DNA from: JBNJDJ01 sp051744845
Lineage (GTDB): Bacteria; Bacillota; Clostridia; Peptostreptococcales; Acidaminobacteraceae
NCBI GenBank assembly: GCA_051744845.1
Contig: JBNJDJ010000032.1
Span: forward strand, 1 to 20,573
Length of the DNA stretch: 20,573 bases
Reading direction: 5' to 3'
Shown here: piece by piece, positions 6,940 through 15,877 of the stretch
Layout of the letters: each line of letters opens with the position of its first letter
How positions within the stretch are numbered: position 1 is the first letter of the stretch
Made by a program: the position numbers and the translations under genes
Notes under the pieces: generated by a model
Database searches by the model: none
What the model saw: only the letters and a program-made list of their open reading frames with translations
Told to the model about the DNA's origin: nothing

Positions 6940-7383
6940 ATGATTAAGTTTAATAATATAGAAAAGAATTATATTATAAAATTTTTACAATTAATATTAT
7001 TTTTTAGTATTTTAGTTTTAGAAAAATTAACTGAGATTTCTCCTTTAATTATGAGATATGTATATACTAGAAATTTAAAATTTGAAAATACCTTTATGTC
7101 TTTTTGGGGGATGAATATTCAAAAAATATTTATTATATTTACTTTATTTTTAGTTTTAATTTATTGGACTAGATTAAGAATAAAAAATAGATCAATTACT
7201 AAAAACAAAAATTTAAATTTATTTGTAGTATATTTATTTATTACTATTATTATTCAAAACTCAGAGTATTTTACTAATTTTCTGAGTTTTGGTTATTTAC
7301 TTATAACAATATATATTATTTTATTTATTCAATTGATTAATGTGTATATAGAAAAAGGACAGAGAGATATAGAATCAAATTAA
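6940..7383 (+). CDS. Small multi-span membrane protein, possibly truncated
   Basis: The 147 residues have about four hydrophobic segments: 14-30, 58-75, 93-109 and 115-136. The loops are basic (RLRIKNRSITKNKN). The start ATG follows GGAG with correct spacing, just after the rhodanese remnant. I do not recognise the family. Directly after the stop, another frame stays open and continues in the same style (LLSKTKTKLKKITED), so the original protein was probably longer and this is its N-terminal part. A functional short protein is still possible. Confidence 0.5.
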   Translation: MIKFNNIEKNYIIKFLQLILFFSILVLEKLTEISPLIMRYVYTRNLKFENTFMSFWGMNIQKIFIIFTLFLVLIYWTRLRIKNRSITKNKNLNLFVVYLFITIIIQNSEYFTNFLSFGYLLITIYIILFIQLINVYIEKGQRDIESN

Positions 7384-7681
7384 TTTACTTAGTAAAACTA
7401 AGACAAAATTAAAGAAAATAACAGAAGATTGTAACGGTGAAAAATCTAATTTAGATGGAGAGGTTCACTTCCTGATAATTTTTTAATATTTAAAAAGTAT
7501 ATTAAAACTCCAAAAAAATATTTTGAAGATATATTAGAAAATGAAAAAATAGAAAAAATCTTTAAGTTTTGAAAATAAATTTGTTTTAAACTACTTTGTT
7601 GCATATAATGAGTCTATTTTAAAATTAAATAAATTTAAAAGTTACAATATTTTAGAACTTATTTTTGATCAGAAAGGATAA
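7382..7681 (+). pseudogene. Frameshifted downstream part of a gene, probably the preceding membrane protein
   Basis: Three coding-like pieces can be joined by two frameshifts: LLSKTKTKLKKITEDCNGEK (from 7385, frame 2), LPDNFLIFKKYIKTPKKYFE (from 7468, frame 1) and FENKFVLNYFVAYNESILKL (from 7568, frame 2), ending ILELIFDQKG at TAA 7679-7681. The total is about 100 residues, soluble and charged, plausibly the cytoplasmic tail of the membrane protein at 6940-7383. There is no family assignment. Confidence 0.5.
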
Positions 7682-7723
7682 TAGTAAAAATTGTATAATC
7701 ATTTTAAAACTAAATACTTAATT

Positions 7724-7752
7724 AAACCTCTTTAAATATAAAGAGGTTTTTT
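7724..7752 (+). terminator. Rho-independent terminator, possibly bidirectional
   Basis: A perfect 11-base stem, AAACCTCTTTA (7724-7734) with TAAAGAGGTTT (7739-7749), has a 4-base loop and a T run 7747-7752. On the minus strand it follows the stop of the 7751-8080 gene at once and is trailed by TTTAATT, so it may serve both sides. Confidence 0.85.
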
Positions 7753-8080
7753 AAATGTAAAATTTATAAGCTTTAAAAATCACTATAATTAAAACTACAG
7801 TTTTGATAAAAAGGTGTAAATTTTCAGTATTTTTTGAACTAATGTTAAAATTTAGTTTATTGTTAAATAAATGATAAAAAAAGTCATCATTTTTTTTACT
7901 AAATCCATTTTTTTGTTGTAGAATTGTTAAAAAACATTCTCCAAAATAAATTTCATGACTTTTATGTAAAATTATTAATAAAAGTCCTAAATAAAAAGGA
8001 AAATTAATAGCAAAATAAAATGTAAAAAAGATAAAGCTAAGATGAATTATAATTAAAAAGTTGTCATATGTTTTTTTCAT
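7751..8080 (-). CDS. Small membrane protein with HxxHEIYFGECFLT-like motif
   Basis: This is a 109-residue protein. The start is the ATG at 8080-8078 (MKKTYDNF), because TTGGAGG lies 5 bases upstream; a longer frame from 8107 has no such site. Hydrophobic segments lie at about 8-26, 28-40 and 90-106, with a cytoplasmic-type loop between. The conserved-looking stretch LHKSHEIYFGECFLTILQQKNG joins the second and third segments and recalls small DUF2784-like membrane proteins, but that link is weak. It is divergent from the Wadjet operon, with 96 bases between the start codons. On the minus strand a TATAAT (8115-8110) is a possible -10 box. Confidence 0.6.
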   Translation of the reverse strand: MKKTYDNFLIIIHLSFIFFTFYFAINFPFYLGLLLIILHKSHEIYFGECFLTILQQKNGFSKKNDDFFYHLFNNKLNFNISSKNTENLHLFIKTVVLIIVIFKAYKFYI

Positions 8081-8085
8081 AAATA

Positions 8086-8173
8086 CCTCCAATATATTTA
8101 TACCCAAAAATTATAAATTTAAATTGATTATTTTAATTAATAATATAAAATAAAGATATAGAAATATTGGAGG
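8086..8173. repeat. Inverted repeat spanning the divergent leader region
   Basis: CCTCCAATAT (8086-8095) and ATATTGGAGG (8164-8173) are exact 10-base inverted copies, 68 bases apart. Each copy contains the ribosome binding site of one of the two divergent genes, which alone explains the GGAGG core. No convincing -35/-10 pair for the Wadjet operon is visible here; TTGATT (8124) and TATAAA (8144) are too close together. Confidence 0.5.
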
Positions 8174-8176
8174 ACT

Positions 8177-9208
8177 ATGGAAAAAATAATAAAGAATTAT
8201 CTCAAAAATAAGAAAAGAAAGACTTTTTTAATAAGTGAAATTGAAGATATTTTTGAAAAAGATAAATATACTTTTTTAGGTGGATTTACAAAGTTAGTAA
8301 AAGTTATTAAAGATTTAGAAAAAGAAAATTTTATATCATCTATTAACTGTTCAAAATTTTATTATAAAAATCCAAAAATAAAAAGTAAGTGGAAAATATT
8401 AAAAAATAATGAAGTAAAAAAATGGGAAGATTATGTTTTTATTAAATACAGTAAACATTTAAATTTAGACTATTTTAAAAAAAATGAAAAAAGACAAACA
8501 AAAAAGAATTTGAAATTTATAAAAAATATACATAATTTTATTGAAAATAGAGACAATAGATTATTTTCTAGTTTAGAAGAAAGATCTTTAGAAATATTTG
8601 GAGATGAAAAATATTTAAAAAAAGGAAATAATATTTTAAAGAAACTAAAATTAACTAGATTTGATAATTTTAATAAAGCTTTAAAAATGAAAAAATATAG
8701 TCAGATGTTTGTATATTTTCAAAAAGAAAATAGTTTAAAAAAGACAATTATTATTGTAGAAAATCAATCAATATTTTTTACAATTAAAAAAGCTTTAGAA
8801 AATAATATAAAAATATTTAATAAAGATATTGATATATTAATTTGGGGGCAGGGTAAAAGAATACTTAATCAATTAAAAATGATTGATATGTTAATAGATA
8901 ATAATAATTTTAAAATTTATTATTGTGGTGATATCGATCCAGAAGGTATATCAATATATATTAATTTAAAAAATAAGTATTCAGATTTAGATATTAGTTT
9001 ATTTAAAAAAGTATACAAATTCATGATAAATAAGTCGAAAGGTTTTAATTATAATAAAAGACAAGTGAAAAATGAAACTAATTTTAAGTTATTTTTAAAA
9101 GAATTCAAAAATGAAAAAGTTAAAGATGAAATTAAAAGATTATGGGATTTAAATAAAAGAATTCCTCAAGAAGTTATAACTTATGAAATATTAAAGGATC
9201 TTGATTAA
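8177..9208 (+). CDS. jetD: Wadjet nuclease subunit JetD
   Basis: This is the Toprim-fold endonuclease of a Wadjet system, which cleaves plasmid DNA after the SMC-like JetABC complex has scanned it by loop extrusion. In 343 residues the N-terminal half is a basic helical/winged-helix part (DUF3322-like role). The C-terminal half is the Toprim/DUF2220-type domain. Its first acidic residue is in IIIVENQS (E195), then IWGQGKRIL, then the DxD motif in YYCGDIDPEGISIY (D252, D254), and a C-terminal RIPQEVITYE with conserved acids. The ATG follows GGAGG at 8169-8173. It is the first gene of its operon, two bases ahead of the next start, whereas in the best-known Wadjet loci jetD comes last. Confidence 0.85.
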   Translation: MEKIIKNYLKNKKRKTFLISEIEDIFEKDKYTFLGGFTKLVKVIKDLEKENFISSINCSKFYYKNPKIKSKWKILKNNEVKKWEDYVFIKYSKHLNLDYFKKNEKRQTKKNLKFIKNIHNFIENRDNRLFSSLEERSLEIFGDEKYLKKGNNILKKLKLTRFDNFNKALKMKKYSQMFVYFQKENSLKKTIIIVENQSIFFTIKKALENNIKIFNKDIDILIWGQGKRILNQLKMIDMLIDNNNFKIYYCGDIDPEGISIYINLKNKYSDLDISLFKKVYKFMINKSKGFNYNKRQVKNETNFKLFLKEFKNEKVKDEIKRLWDLNKRIPQEVITYEILKDLD

Positions 9209-9210
9209 AT

Positions 9211-10668
9211 ATGGATATATATAATGGATTAAGTGAAAGAATAAAAAAGATAAAAGCTATTAGTATGCTTGGTACTAAAAGGCAACTAGGTAATTTAACT
9301 GATTATGCTCAAACTATAGCTATTCAAATTTTACTTTATGTGATGAAACAAGAAATGTTAGAAAGTGATAAAAGAAAGTTTTCTGATTTAGTTATTTTTA
9401 CAAAAGATATCTTAAAACGTATGAAAATAAATGCAACTGAAGATGAGATCAATACAATGGTAGAAAGTATAATAGCTTGCGGTGAATATGATAAATTAGA
9501 GCCATTTGAAGTGAGGATTTTTAATCAAATAAAAAATGAATTTGAAAATTTTAAATATAGATATTTAATAACTGATAGAAAATATACTGATTTAGAAAAC
9601 GGTGGCAAAAATGTTTATAAATTAACTAATATTTCTAAAGAAATAATATTTATAACTAGGGAAATATTAGAAGAATATGATTTTTCTGTTGAACAATTTT
9701 ATGTTTCACAGTTAATAAAAAATGGTAACTTTAAACAAGCTAAAAGTGGTGTAGATAATTTAATTATAAAAGTAAAAGATTTAATTGAACAAGAACAAAT
9801 TTATCATGAAAGTATGCTGAGAAATCCTAAAAATATATATTCAAAAAATAGAAATTTAGATAATGATATTATAAAAAAACAGTTTAAGGAAGAAGAGAAA
9901 GTTTTTGATAAAATGATTAAATGGAAGGATTATTTATTAAAAACTGAATCTGATGAAAATAAAAAACTAGGAAAAGAGATTTTTGAAAAATTAGAACATG
10001 CTAGATTATTACACGATGTATTAACTCAGAAATTTGTAGAAAATATTGAACTTAAAATTAAAATTGAAACAAAATTCATTGAATTACTTTGGGATTATAA
10101 AGAATATTCTTTTAAAGAAAATATTTGGGAAAATATTATTGAAAAAAATGGACTTAATAGTATGGATGATTTTGAATATATTCTTTCACCTTTATTTTCA
10201 CCTGAAACCGAATTTATATATCCTTTAGATTGGGCTATTAAAAGTCAAAAGACATATGAAAAAATTGATAATGATTTAAAGGATTTAAAATTTGAGATTG
10301 ATGAAGGATTTAAACCTAAACCAATAGACTATGAGTTATTAGTTAAACTTTTCAAACCAATATTTAAATCTTTATTAGAAAAAGGAAGTTTTAAATTAGG
10401 AAGTATAAAAAAAGATGAATTATGGTTTAAACAAAAAATTAATATAGAATTACTTATGATGTTTGTTACTTCGAGTATAACTTTAAAAAAAGGAAAATTT
10501 GAAGATAATAGATTAATAGTTTTTAACAAGATTATACAAAAAAATAAAAAATATGAAGAATTAATTGGGAAAAAAATAAAATCTGACTTTTCAGGAACAA
10601 GTTTAAATTGGGAAAATTTAGAAATTACTCCATATAGATTATTTATTGAAGGAGAAGAAAATGGATAA
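9211..10668 (+). CDS. jetA: Wadjet kleisin-like subunit JetA
   Basis: Called from position, size and context more than from motifs. At 485 residues it is the length expected of the kleisin (MksF-like) subunit that links the SMC heads. It overlaps by 8 bases a 243-residue gene of JetB size, which overlaps the SMC gene. The N-terminal 120 residues are helical with winged-helix character, the middle (about 200-330) is long charged helix, and the C-terminus is mixed (FSGTSLNWENLEI). There are no membrane segments. The start ATG is 2 bases after the jetD stop, with AAAGGA about 12 bases ahead. It may belong to the JetA type represented by DUF5716, but I cannot confirm the subtype by eye. Confidence 0.72.
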   Translation: MDIYNGLSERIKKIKAISMLGTKRQLGNLTDYAQTIAIQILLYVMKQEMLESDKRKFSDLVIFTKDILKRMKINATEDEINTMVESIIACGEYDKLEPFEVRIFNQIKNEFENFKYRYLITDRKYTDLENGGKNVYKLTNISKEIIFITREILEEYDFSVEQFYVSQLIKNGNFKQAKSGVDNLIIKVKDLIEQEQIYHESMLRNPKNIYSKNRNLDNDIIKKQFKEEEKVFDKMIKWKDYLLKTESDENKKLGKEIFEKLEHARLLHDVLTQKFVENIELKIKIETKFIELLWDYKEYSFKENIWENIIEKNGLNSMDDFEYILSPLFSPETEFIYPLDWAIKSQKTYEKIDNDLKDLKFEIDEGFKPKPIDYELLVKLFKPIFKSLLEKGSFKLGSIKKDELWFKQKINIELLMMFVTSSITLKKGKFEDNRLIVFNKIIQKNKKYEELIGKKIKSDFSGTSLNWENLEITPYRLFIEGEENG

Positions 10669-11392
10669 TAAAGCTTTAGAAATAGGTAGTAAAGTTTTTT
10701 TCAAATTATTAGATGAAAAAATTTTATCAAATGATCATAATTTAGCTTATGAATATCAAAAAGATGAAGAAGTAAGACGTGTAGTAAGAACAATGGCTAA
10801 ATCAGGAGGCTTAGAAGTTTTAAATGGAAACAAAAATTTACATTTAATAGCTGGTAGTATAAATTCTAATTTTGCTACTTCTTATACTCATATGAAAAGT
10901 AAATATAGTGGTCTTAAACTCAAAAAATATTTTCATTTAGCTAATGTTATAATTTCTATTTTTATATATTTAATAGATAATGAAAAAATGGTTAAATATG
11001 AAGCTTTAGAAGAAGGGATTACATATCATAAATTAGAAAATATTATAACTAAGACATTAGAAAGATGGAATAAAAATATGATAGATAACGATGATTTTGA
11101 AAAAAAATGGAAAATAGATTTAAAAAGAATATATCCTTTATGGATAAATTGGCCAATAGACAGAAAAAATGATAATGGTGAGACGAGTTTATTAAAAAAG
11201 GAAAATAGATTAGGTTTTATAAATGAAGCTTTAAAACCTTTAAAAGAACAAGGATTAATAATAGATCAAAAATCTGAATTACGTATTTTACCTAAAGAAG
11301 AATTATATGAAAGAATAAAATATTTGTTTCATAGGTCTAATAGATATAAAAAGATAAAAAAATTAATCGAGGAAGGAATAAAGGATGCCTAA
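10661..11392 (+). CDS. jetB: Wadjet KITE-like subunit JetB
   Basis: The 243 residues are of the size and position of the MksE/KITE-type winged-helix subunit that binds the kleisin. The start is the ATG at 10661, with GAAGGAG at 10648-10654. A TTG at 10646 would lie on the ribosome binding site and is rejected. Seen in the protein: an N-terminal helical part ending in DEEVRRVVRTMAKSGGLEVL, then a strand NLHLIAG typical of the DUF6063-like members, a middle LANVIISIFIYLI, and a basic C-terminus after LRILPKEELYERI. It overlaps jetA by 8 bases (ATGGATAA) and jetC by 8 bases (ATGCCTAA), which implies tight translational coupling and fixed subunit ratios. Confidence 0.75.
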   Translation: MDNKALEIGSKVFFKLLDEKILSNDHNLAYEYQKDEEVRRVVRTMAKSGGLEVLNGNKNLHLIAGSINSNFATSYTHMKSKYSGLKLKKYFHLANVIISIFIYLIDNEKMVKYEALEEGITYHKLENIITKTLERWNKNMIDNDDFEKKWKIDLKRIYPLWINWPIDRKNDNGETSLLKKENRLGFINEALKPLKEQGLIIDQKSELRILPKEELYERIKYLFHRSNRYKKIKKLIEEGIKDA

Positions 11393-14300
11393 ATTATCTA
11401 AATTTAGAATTATTAATGCTCATTATGCCCAGATGAAAAATAAACATGCAAATACTTTGATTGATTTATCAAAAGATAATGAAGCTCATCATTCCTTGTT
11501 AACATTAGAAAATGGATGTGGTAAAGGTGTTATGAATCAATTAATTTCTCAACTTTTATTACCAGAGACTAACTGGGGAGAAAATAATGGTAATAGAATT
11601 TTAGATATGTTTTATAATGATAACAAAGAATTTCATTCTTATCCTATGCATATTATATTAGAGTGGCAATTAGATTCAAAAAAACCTAGTTGGTTAATAA
11701 CTGGAATGTGTATAACAGCAGAAGGTAGATATTCAGAAGAAGATGAAGAATCAGTTAGATTAAAGTACTTTTCATACATTACTAAAAGAGATTTATCAGA
11801 GCCTAATTTTATAAAAAATTTGCCACTTTATAGTGAAAAAAAGGTCTTGTCTTATGAAGATACTAAAAAATATATTTCAAATCAGTCTAATTTTAGTCAA
11901 TTTTCTAAAACTAATATGAATAATAGGTCTTCTTCTTATTATAAAAGATTAAATGAATATGGTATTTATAAAAATGAATGGGAAATAATGAAAGATATTA
12001 ATACTGAAGAAGGTGGTGTAAGTAGATATTTTAATAAAGCTCAAGATAATACTTCTTTATTTGATGAATTAATTATCCCAGCAATAGTGGAAAATATGAA
12101 AAGCGATTATGATTCACAAGAAGTACTTAGAAATATTTTTACTTCTAATTTAAGTATAATAGAAAATTTACCATTACTTATTAAAAGATCTGAAGATCAT
12201 AAAAATATAATATATTTGATATCACCTTTAATTAAAAGTATTAAAAAGGTTATAAGAAGAGAAAAACTATTAAATTCAAGTTTTAACAAAGGAATGGATT
12301 TTTTTAAAACTATTAAAGGATTAGAAGAAAAAAATAAAGATGAAAAAGAAAAATGGAAAGAGATTTTGCAAAAAGATAAAGAAAAATTAGAAAAAAGTAA
12401 TTTCAATAAAAAATCAATTGAATATAGTAAAGAATTAAAATTAAATGAAGAGTTAAACAATGAGTTAGAAAATATCAAAGGTTTAATTGAACTTAATAAA
12501 AATGATCTTAAAGAATTAGAAGAAAAGAGTCATATTTATAAATTAAATGAGTATTTAATACCTTTAAAGAAATTAAAAGAAGAGAGTCAATTAATTAAAG
12601 AAAGAATAAATATATTATTGAATGAAAAAAGTTTAAAAGAAAAAAAGCAAGCTATTAAAGAAATAGAAGGAAAATTAAAAAATCAATTTGAAAATATTAA
12701 AGAATTTATTATTGATAAGGTTAATAAGCATTATGGTTATAATAAGTATTTACAAAAAAATCTAAGTGATAATAAAAAAACTTTAGAAGATTATAATAAA
12801 AAGATTGATAATTTAAATATTAAATTATCAGATATTAATCATTTTTTAAAAGAATTCGATAAATTAAAAAATAAAGTTTTAAAAAAATATTCTTTGTTAG
12901 AGTTAAGTATGCCTACAAATATTAAAAATGAAATAGAAATAGAAATTAATAATTTACAAGAAGATATAAAGTCTAATGAAAATAAATTAGATAAAGCAAA
13001 AAATAAAAAAGATAAATTAACTAAAAAATTTAATGAAATTGATCGGTTAATATATACTAAGAAAGAGAAAATTAGTAACTTAAATCAAAGATATAATGAA
13101 ATATATAAAAAAGAAAATATTATTAAAAAATTAATTTATAAAAATATTCCTGAAATAGATGCAGAGGAAATGTTTAATAAAAGGAATTTAAATAATTTAT
13201 TAAATAAAGTTGAATCATTAATAAATGAAAAAGAAAAAAGAGTAGATGAGATTTCAAAGAAAATGTGGGAAAATAATCAAGATAAATTAATTAATACTAA
13301 AGATTATTGGATACCAAATGAGGAAATTTTAAATATTAAAAAAGTTGCTAAAGAAAAAAACATTTCTACTTTAACTGGTATGCAATTTATAAATTTAGAA
13401 AATTCTTTTGATCAAAAGAACAATCTTTTGTTTAAGTATCCGCTATTACCTTATAGTATAGTTGTTGATAATAAAAATAGTTATGATAAGTTAATAAATA
13501 TTTTAAAAGATAAGCATTTTAGATACCCAGTGCCTATTTACATTAGAGAAAAAATGCACCAAAAAGCTAATACACCTTATATGGTTATAAATGATGGACA
13601 AAAAGAAATTATATTAAATAATAATAAATTTAAAAAATGGTTAAAATCATTAAAAGAGAAGTATAATAGATATGAGAAAACAAAAGATTTATTAAAAAAT
13701 AAAATAAAAAAATTAAATATTTTATTTAATAAGTTAAAAGAAAAAGAAAATAAGATATTTGCTATAGAGATTAAAGCGAATTTAAAAAAATTAAATGAAA
13801 ATTTAGAAAATAATAAAATTGAATTAAATAAACTTGAACAAAACATTGAAAATGAAAAGAATGAAATAGATAATTTAAAAAAGATAAAAATAGATTTAAA
13901 TAATAAGTTGGATAAAATAAATAATAATTTACAGTTGATAAATAAGTATATTAATATGGAGATTAAAAAGAAAAATAAAGAAAAAATAAAAAATGAAGTA
14001 TTAGGTAAAAAGAAAAATTATCAAGAAAAGATAGAGCAGATTAATAATGATAATCAAGAGATTAATAAAAACATTTTTGCTATTAATCAATTGTTTGAAA
14101 AATACAAGAGTAATATTTTACAAAAAATAGATAAATTAGATTCTTTTATTGAAGTTGATTTTAAATTATTATTTAATAAAAAAGAAGATTTTAGTTATAA
14201 AAATGAACCTAATTATTCAGTTGAGAATAATAAATTTTGGGATTTTTTAAATCAAAGAGATGATTTGTTAAAATCAATTGAAGGCAAAAGTAGTGAAATT

Positions 14301-15875
14301 AAAATATTGCAAAATGATTTGAAAAATATTATAGAAAATAAAAATGATAAAATTAAAAAATTAGAAAAACTTGATAAAAATTGGCAAAATTATAAAATAC
14401 TTTCACTTAATATTACAAAATTAAATAAAATGATTGAAAGACTTGATAATAGAATAAATAAGAAAAAGAAAAAAATACAATCGTTAGAACAAAAATTTAG
14501 TAAATTAGAAGGAAAAATTGAGTCTAAAAGTGAGTATTTAGATAAGTTAAATAATATAATAAAAAAAGAATTTGGTCAAGTAGCTAAAATTTTTAAAACG
14601 AATTTAAATGAAAAAGAAATAGATATAATTAATAATCAAAATAATTTAAAAAGAGCTATTAAAAAAGCTAATCAAAAAATTGAAAATTTTGATTCTAAAA
14701 AAGAAACACTTTTTAATCTTCATACTCAAATAACTGAAAAAATACATTTAGATAAAAATAAAGGGAAAATAAATGAAAAGTATTTTGATTTAAATAAAAT
14801 AAATGAATTGAAATCTAGTATTCAAAATTGGGAAAAAGCTTATGAAAAAAATAAAGACAAATTTTTAGTATTAGAAAATGAATATAAAGAAATAAAAAAT
14901 AATACAATTGATGAATTAAAAGAAATATTAAAAGAAGAAATTTTAAAACAAAAAATTATTAATGCTTTTCAATATTTTTCAAATAGAAAATATATTGAAA
15001 TTGAAAGTGTATTAGAAAGTATAATAAAATCTAGTAAAAATGCATTAAGTTCTATTGATAAATCTAAAAAACAAGCTGAAGAGATAAAAACTGAATGGGC
15101 AAATAGAGCTAGTGGATATATTATAAAAGTATCTAATTCTTTAAAGACTATGATAAATAGTATGATTTATGTAAATCAAAATGATTATGAATTTCCATTA
15201 GTTAAGTTAAAGGGAAGTGAAATATTACCTGATGAAAAAGATGATGAATTAAAATATTTATTGTCTGACTTTTTTGTTGATGCTGTAAAGAAAATAAAAG
15301 ATTTAGATAAACCTATACAAGAAGTTTCTGATAAAGAAATAAAAAAAATAGTTTCTACTAAAAAGATATTTAATTATGTTTTGAAAGGTTCTTATCCTAC
15401 ACTTTTAGTTTATAAAATGAGTGAGAAAAATGAATTTAGAAGTAAGAAACCATCTAGTTCTTATTATGAAACTTGGGATGGTATTACTGTAGGAAAGGGT
15501 GTATCTACCGAAGGGAGTGGAGGACAAAAATTATCGATAAGCACTTTTTTAATGATGATGCTTTTAAATTTTAAGAAATCTAAAAATTTATTAGATGAAA
15601 ATTTATCTACTGTTTTAGTTATGGATAACCCTTTTAGTAATGCATCTAGTAGGCATGTATTAGATCCTATTTTTAAAATAGCTGATCAATTAGGTTTTCA
15701 AATAATTGCATTTGCTCCACCAGAAATTGTTAAAGAAGAAATAAGTGAAAGATTTCCGGTGTTTTGGACTATGAGACTAGAGATGCTTGAAGATACAGGT
15801 GTTAATTTATTAAAAAATAAGTTAGTTTATGGAGGAAGAAAATATAAACCAGGAGTTTTTAAAAATAAGGAGTAA
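11385..15875 (+). CDS. jetC: Wadjet SMC-like ATPase JetC
   Basis: This is a 1496-residue MukB/MksB-like SMC ATPase, the loop-extruding motor of the system. The N-terminal head holds the P-loop region LTLENGCGKGVMNQL (K47) and LPMHIILEWQL-type strands to about residue 280. Two long Lys/Glu/Asn-rich coiled coils (about 290-640 and 775-1300) flank a hinge (about 640-775, starting DYWIPNEEIL and including YPLLPYSIVV). The C-terminal head has the ABC signature STEGSGGQKLS (about 1374-1384) and the Walker B strand VLVMDNPFSNASS (D1414). This DNPF form, with LDPIFKIADQLGFQII after it, matches the JetC-type ATPases that begin MPKxSKxRIxN, most like type III. The residue after the P-loop lysine is Gly48 rather than Ser/Thr. 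Codon content is extremely A-rich. Confidence 0.92.
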   Translation: MPKLSKFRIINAHYAQMKNKHANTLIDLSKDNEAHHSLLTLENGCGKGVMNQLISQLLLPETNWGENNGNRILDMFYNDNKEFHSYPMHIILEWQLDSKKPSWLITGMCITAEGRYSEEDEESVRLKYFSYITKRDLSEPNFIKNLPLYSEKKVLSYEDTKKYISNQSNFSQFSKTNMNNRSSSYYKRLNEYGIYKNEWEIMKDINTEEGGVSRYFNKAQDNTSLFDELIIPAIVENMKSDYDSQEVLRNIFTSNLSIIENLPLLIKRSEDHKNIIYLISPLIKSIKKVIRREKLLNSSFNKGMDFFKTIKGLEEKNKDEKEKWKEILQKDKEKLEKSNFNKKSIEYSKELKLNEELNNELENIKGLIELNKNDLKELEEKSHIYKLNEYLIPLKKLKEESQLIKERINILLNEKSLKEKKQAIKEIEGKLKNQFENIKEFIIDKVNKHYGYNKYLQKNLSDNKKTLEDYNKKIDNLNIKLSDINHFLKEFDKLKNKVLKKYSLLELSMPTNIKNEIEIEINNLQEDIKSNENKLDKAKNKKDKLTKKFNEIDRLIYTKKEKISNLNQRYNEIYKKENIIKKLIYKNIPEIDAEEMFNKRNLNNLLNKVESLINEKEKRVDEISKKMWENNQDKLINTKDYWIPNEEILNIKKVAKEKNISTLTGMQFINLENSFDQKNNLLFKYPLLPYSIVVDNKNSYDKLINILKDKHFRYPVPIYIREKMHQKANTPYMVINDGQKEIILNNNKFKKWLKSLKEKYNRYEKTKDLLKNKIKKLNILFNKLKEKENKIFAIEIKANLKKLNENLENNKIELNKLEQNIENEKNEIDNLKKIKIDLNNKLDKINNNLQLINKYINMEIKKKNKEKIKNEVLGKKKNYQEKIEQINNDNQEINKNIFAINQLFEKYKSNILQKIDKLDSFIEVDFKLLFNKKEDFSYKNEPNYSVENNKFWDFLNQRDDLLKSIEGKSSEIKILQNDLKNIIENKNDKIKKLEKLDKNWQNYKILSLNITKLNKMIERLDNRINKKKKKIQSLEQKFSKLEGKIESKSEYLDKLNNIIKKEFGQVAKIFKTNLNEKEIDIINNQNNLKRAIKKANQKIENFDSKKETLFNLHTQITEKIHLDKNKGKINEKYFDLNKINELKSSIQNWEKAYEKNKDKFLVLENEYKEIKNNTIDELKEILKEEILKQKIINAFQYFSNRKYIEIESVLESIIKSSKNALSSIDKSKKQAEEIKTEWANRASGYIIKVSNSLKTMINSMIYVNQNDYEFPLVKLKGSEILPDEKDDELKYLLSDFFVDAVKKIKDLDKPIQEVSDKEIKKIVSTKKIFNYVLKGSYPTLLVYKMSEKNEFRSKKPSSSYYETWDGITVGKGVSTEGSGGQKLSISTFLMMMLLNFKKSKNLLDENLSTVLVMDNPFSNASSRHVLDPIFKIADQLGFQIIAFAPPEIVKEEISERFPVFWTMRLEMLEDTGVNLLKNKLVYGGRKYKPGVFKNKE

Positions 15876-15877
15876 AT

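Noticed and set aside
10646..10662. TTG at 10646 as start of jetB
   Set aside because: It overlaps the GAAGGAG site that serves the ATG at 10661.
12197..13846. Minus-strand open frames inside jetC
   Set aside because: They are Phe/Leu/Ser-rich mirrors of Lys/Glu/Asn-rich coiled-coil codons, without ribosome binding sites.
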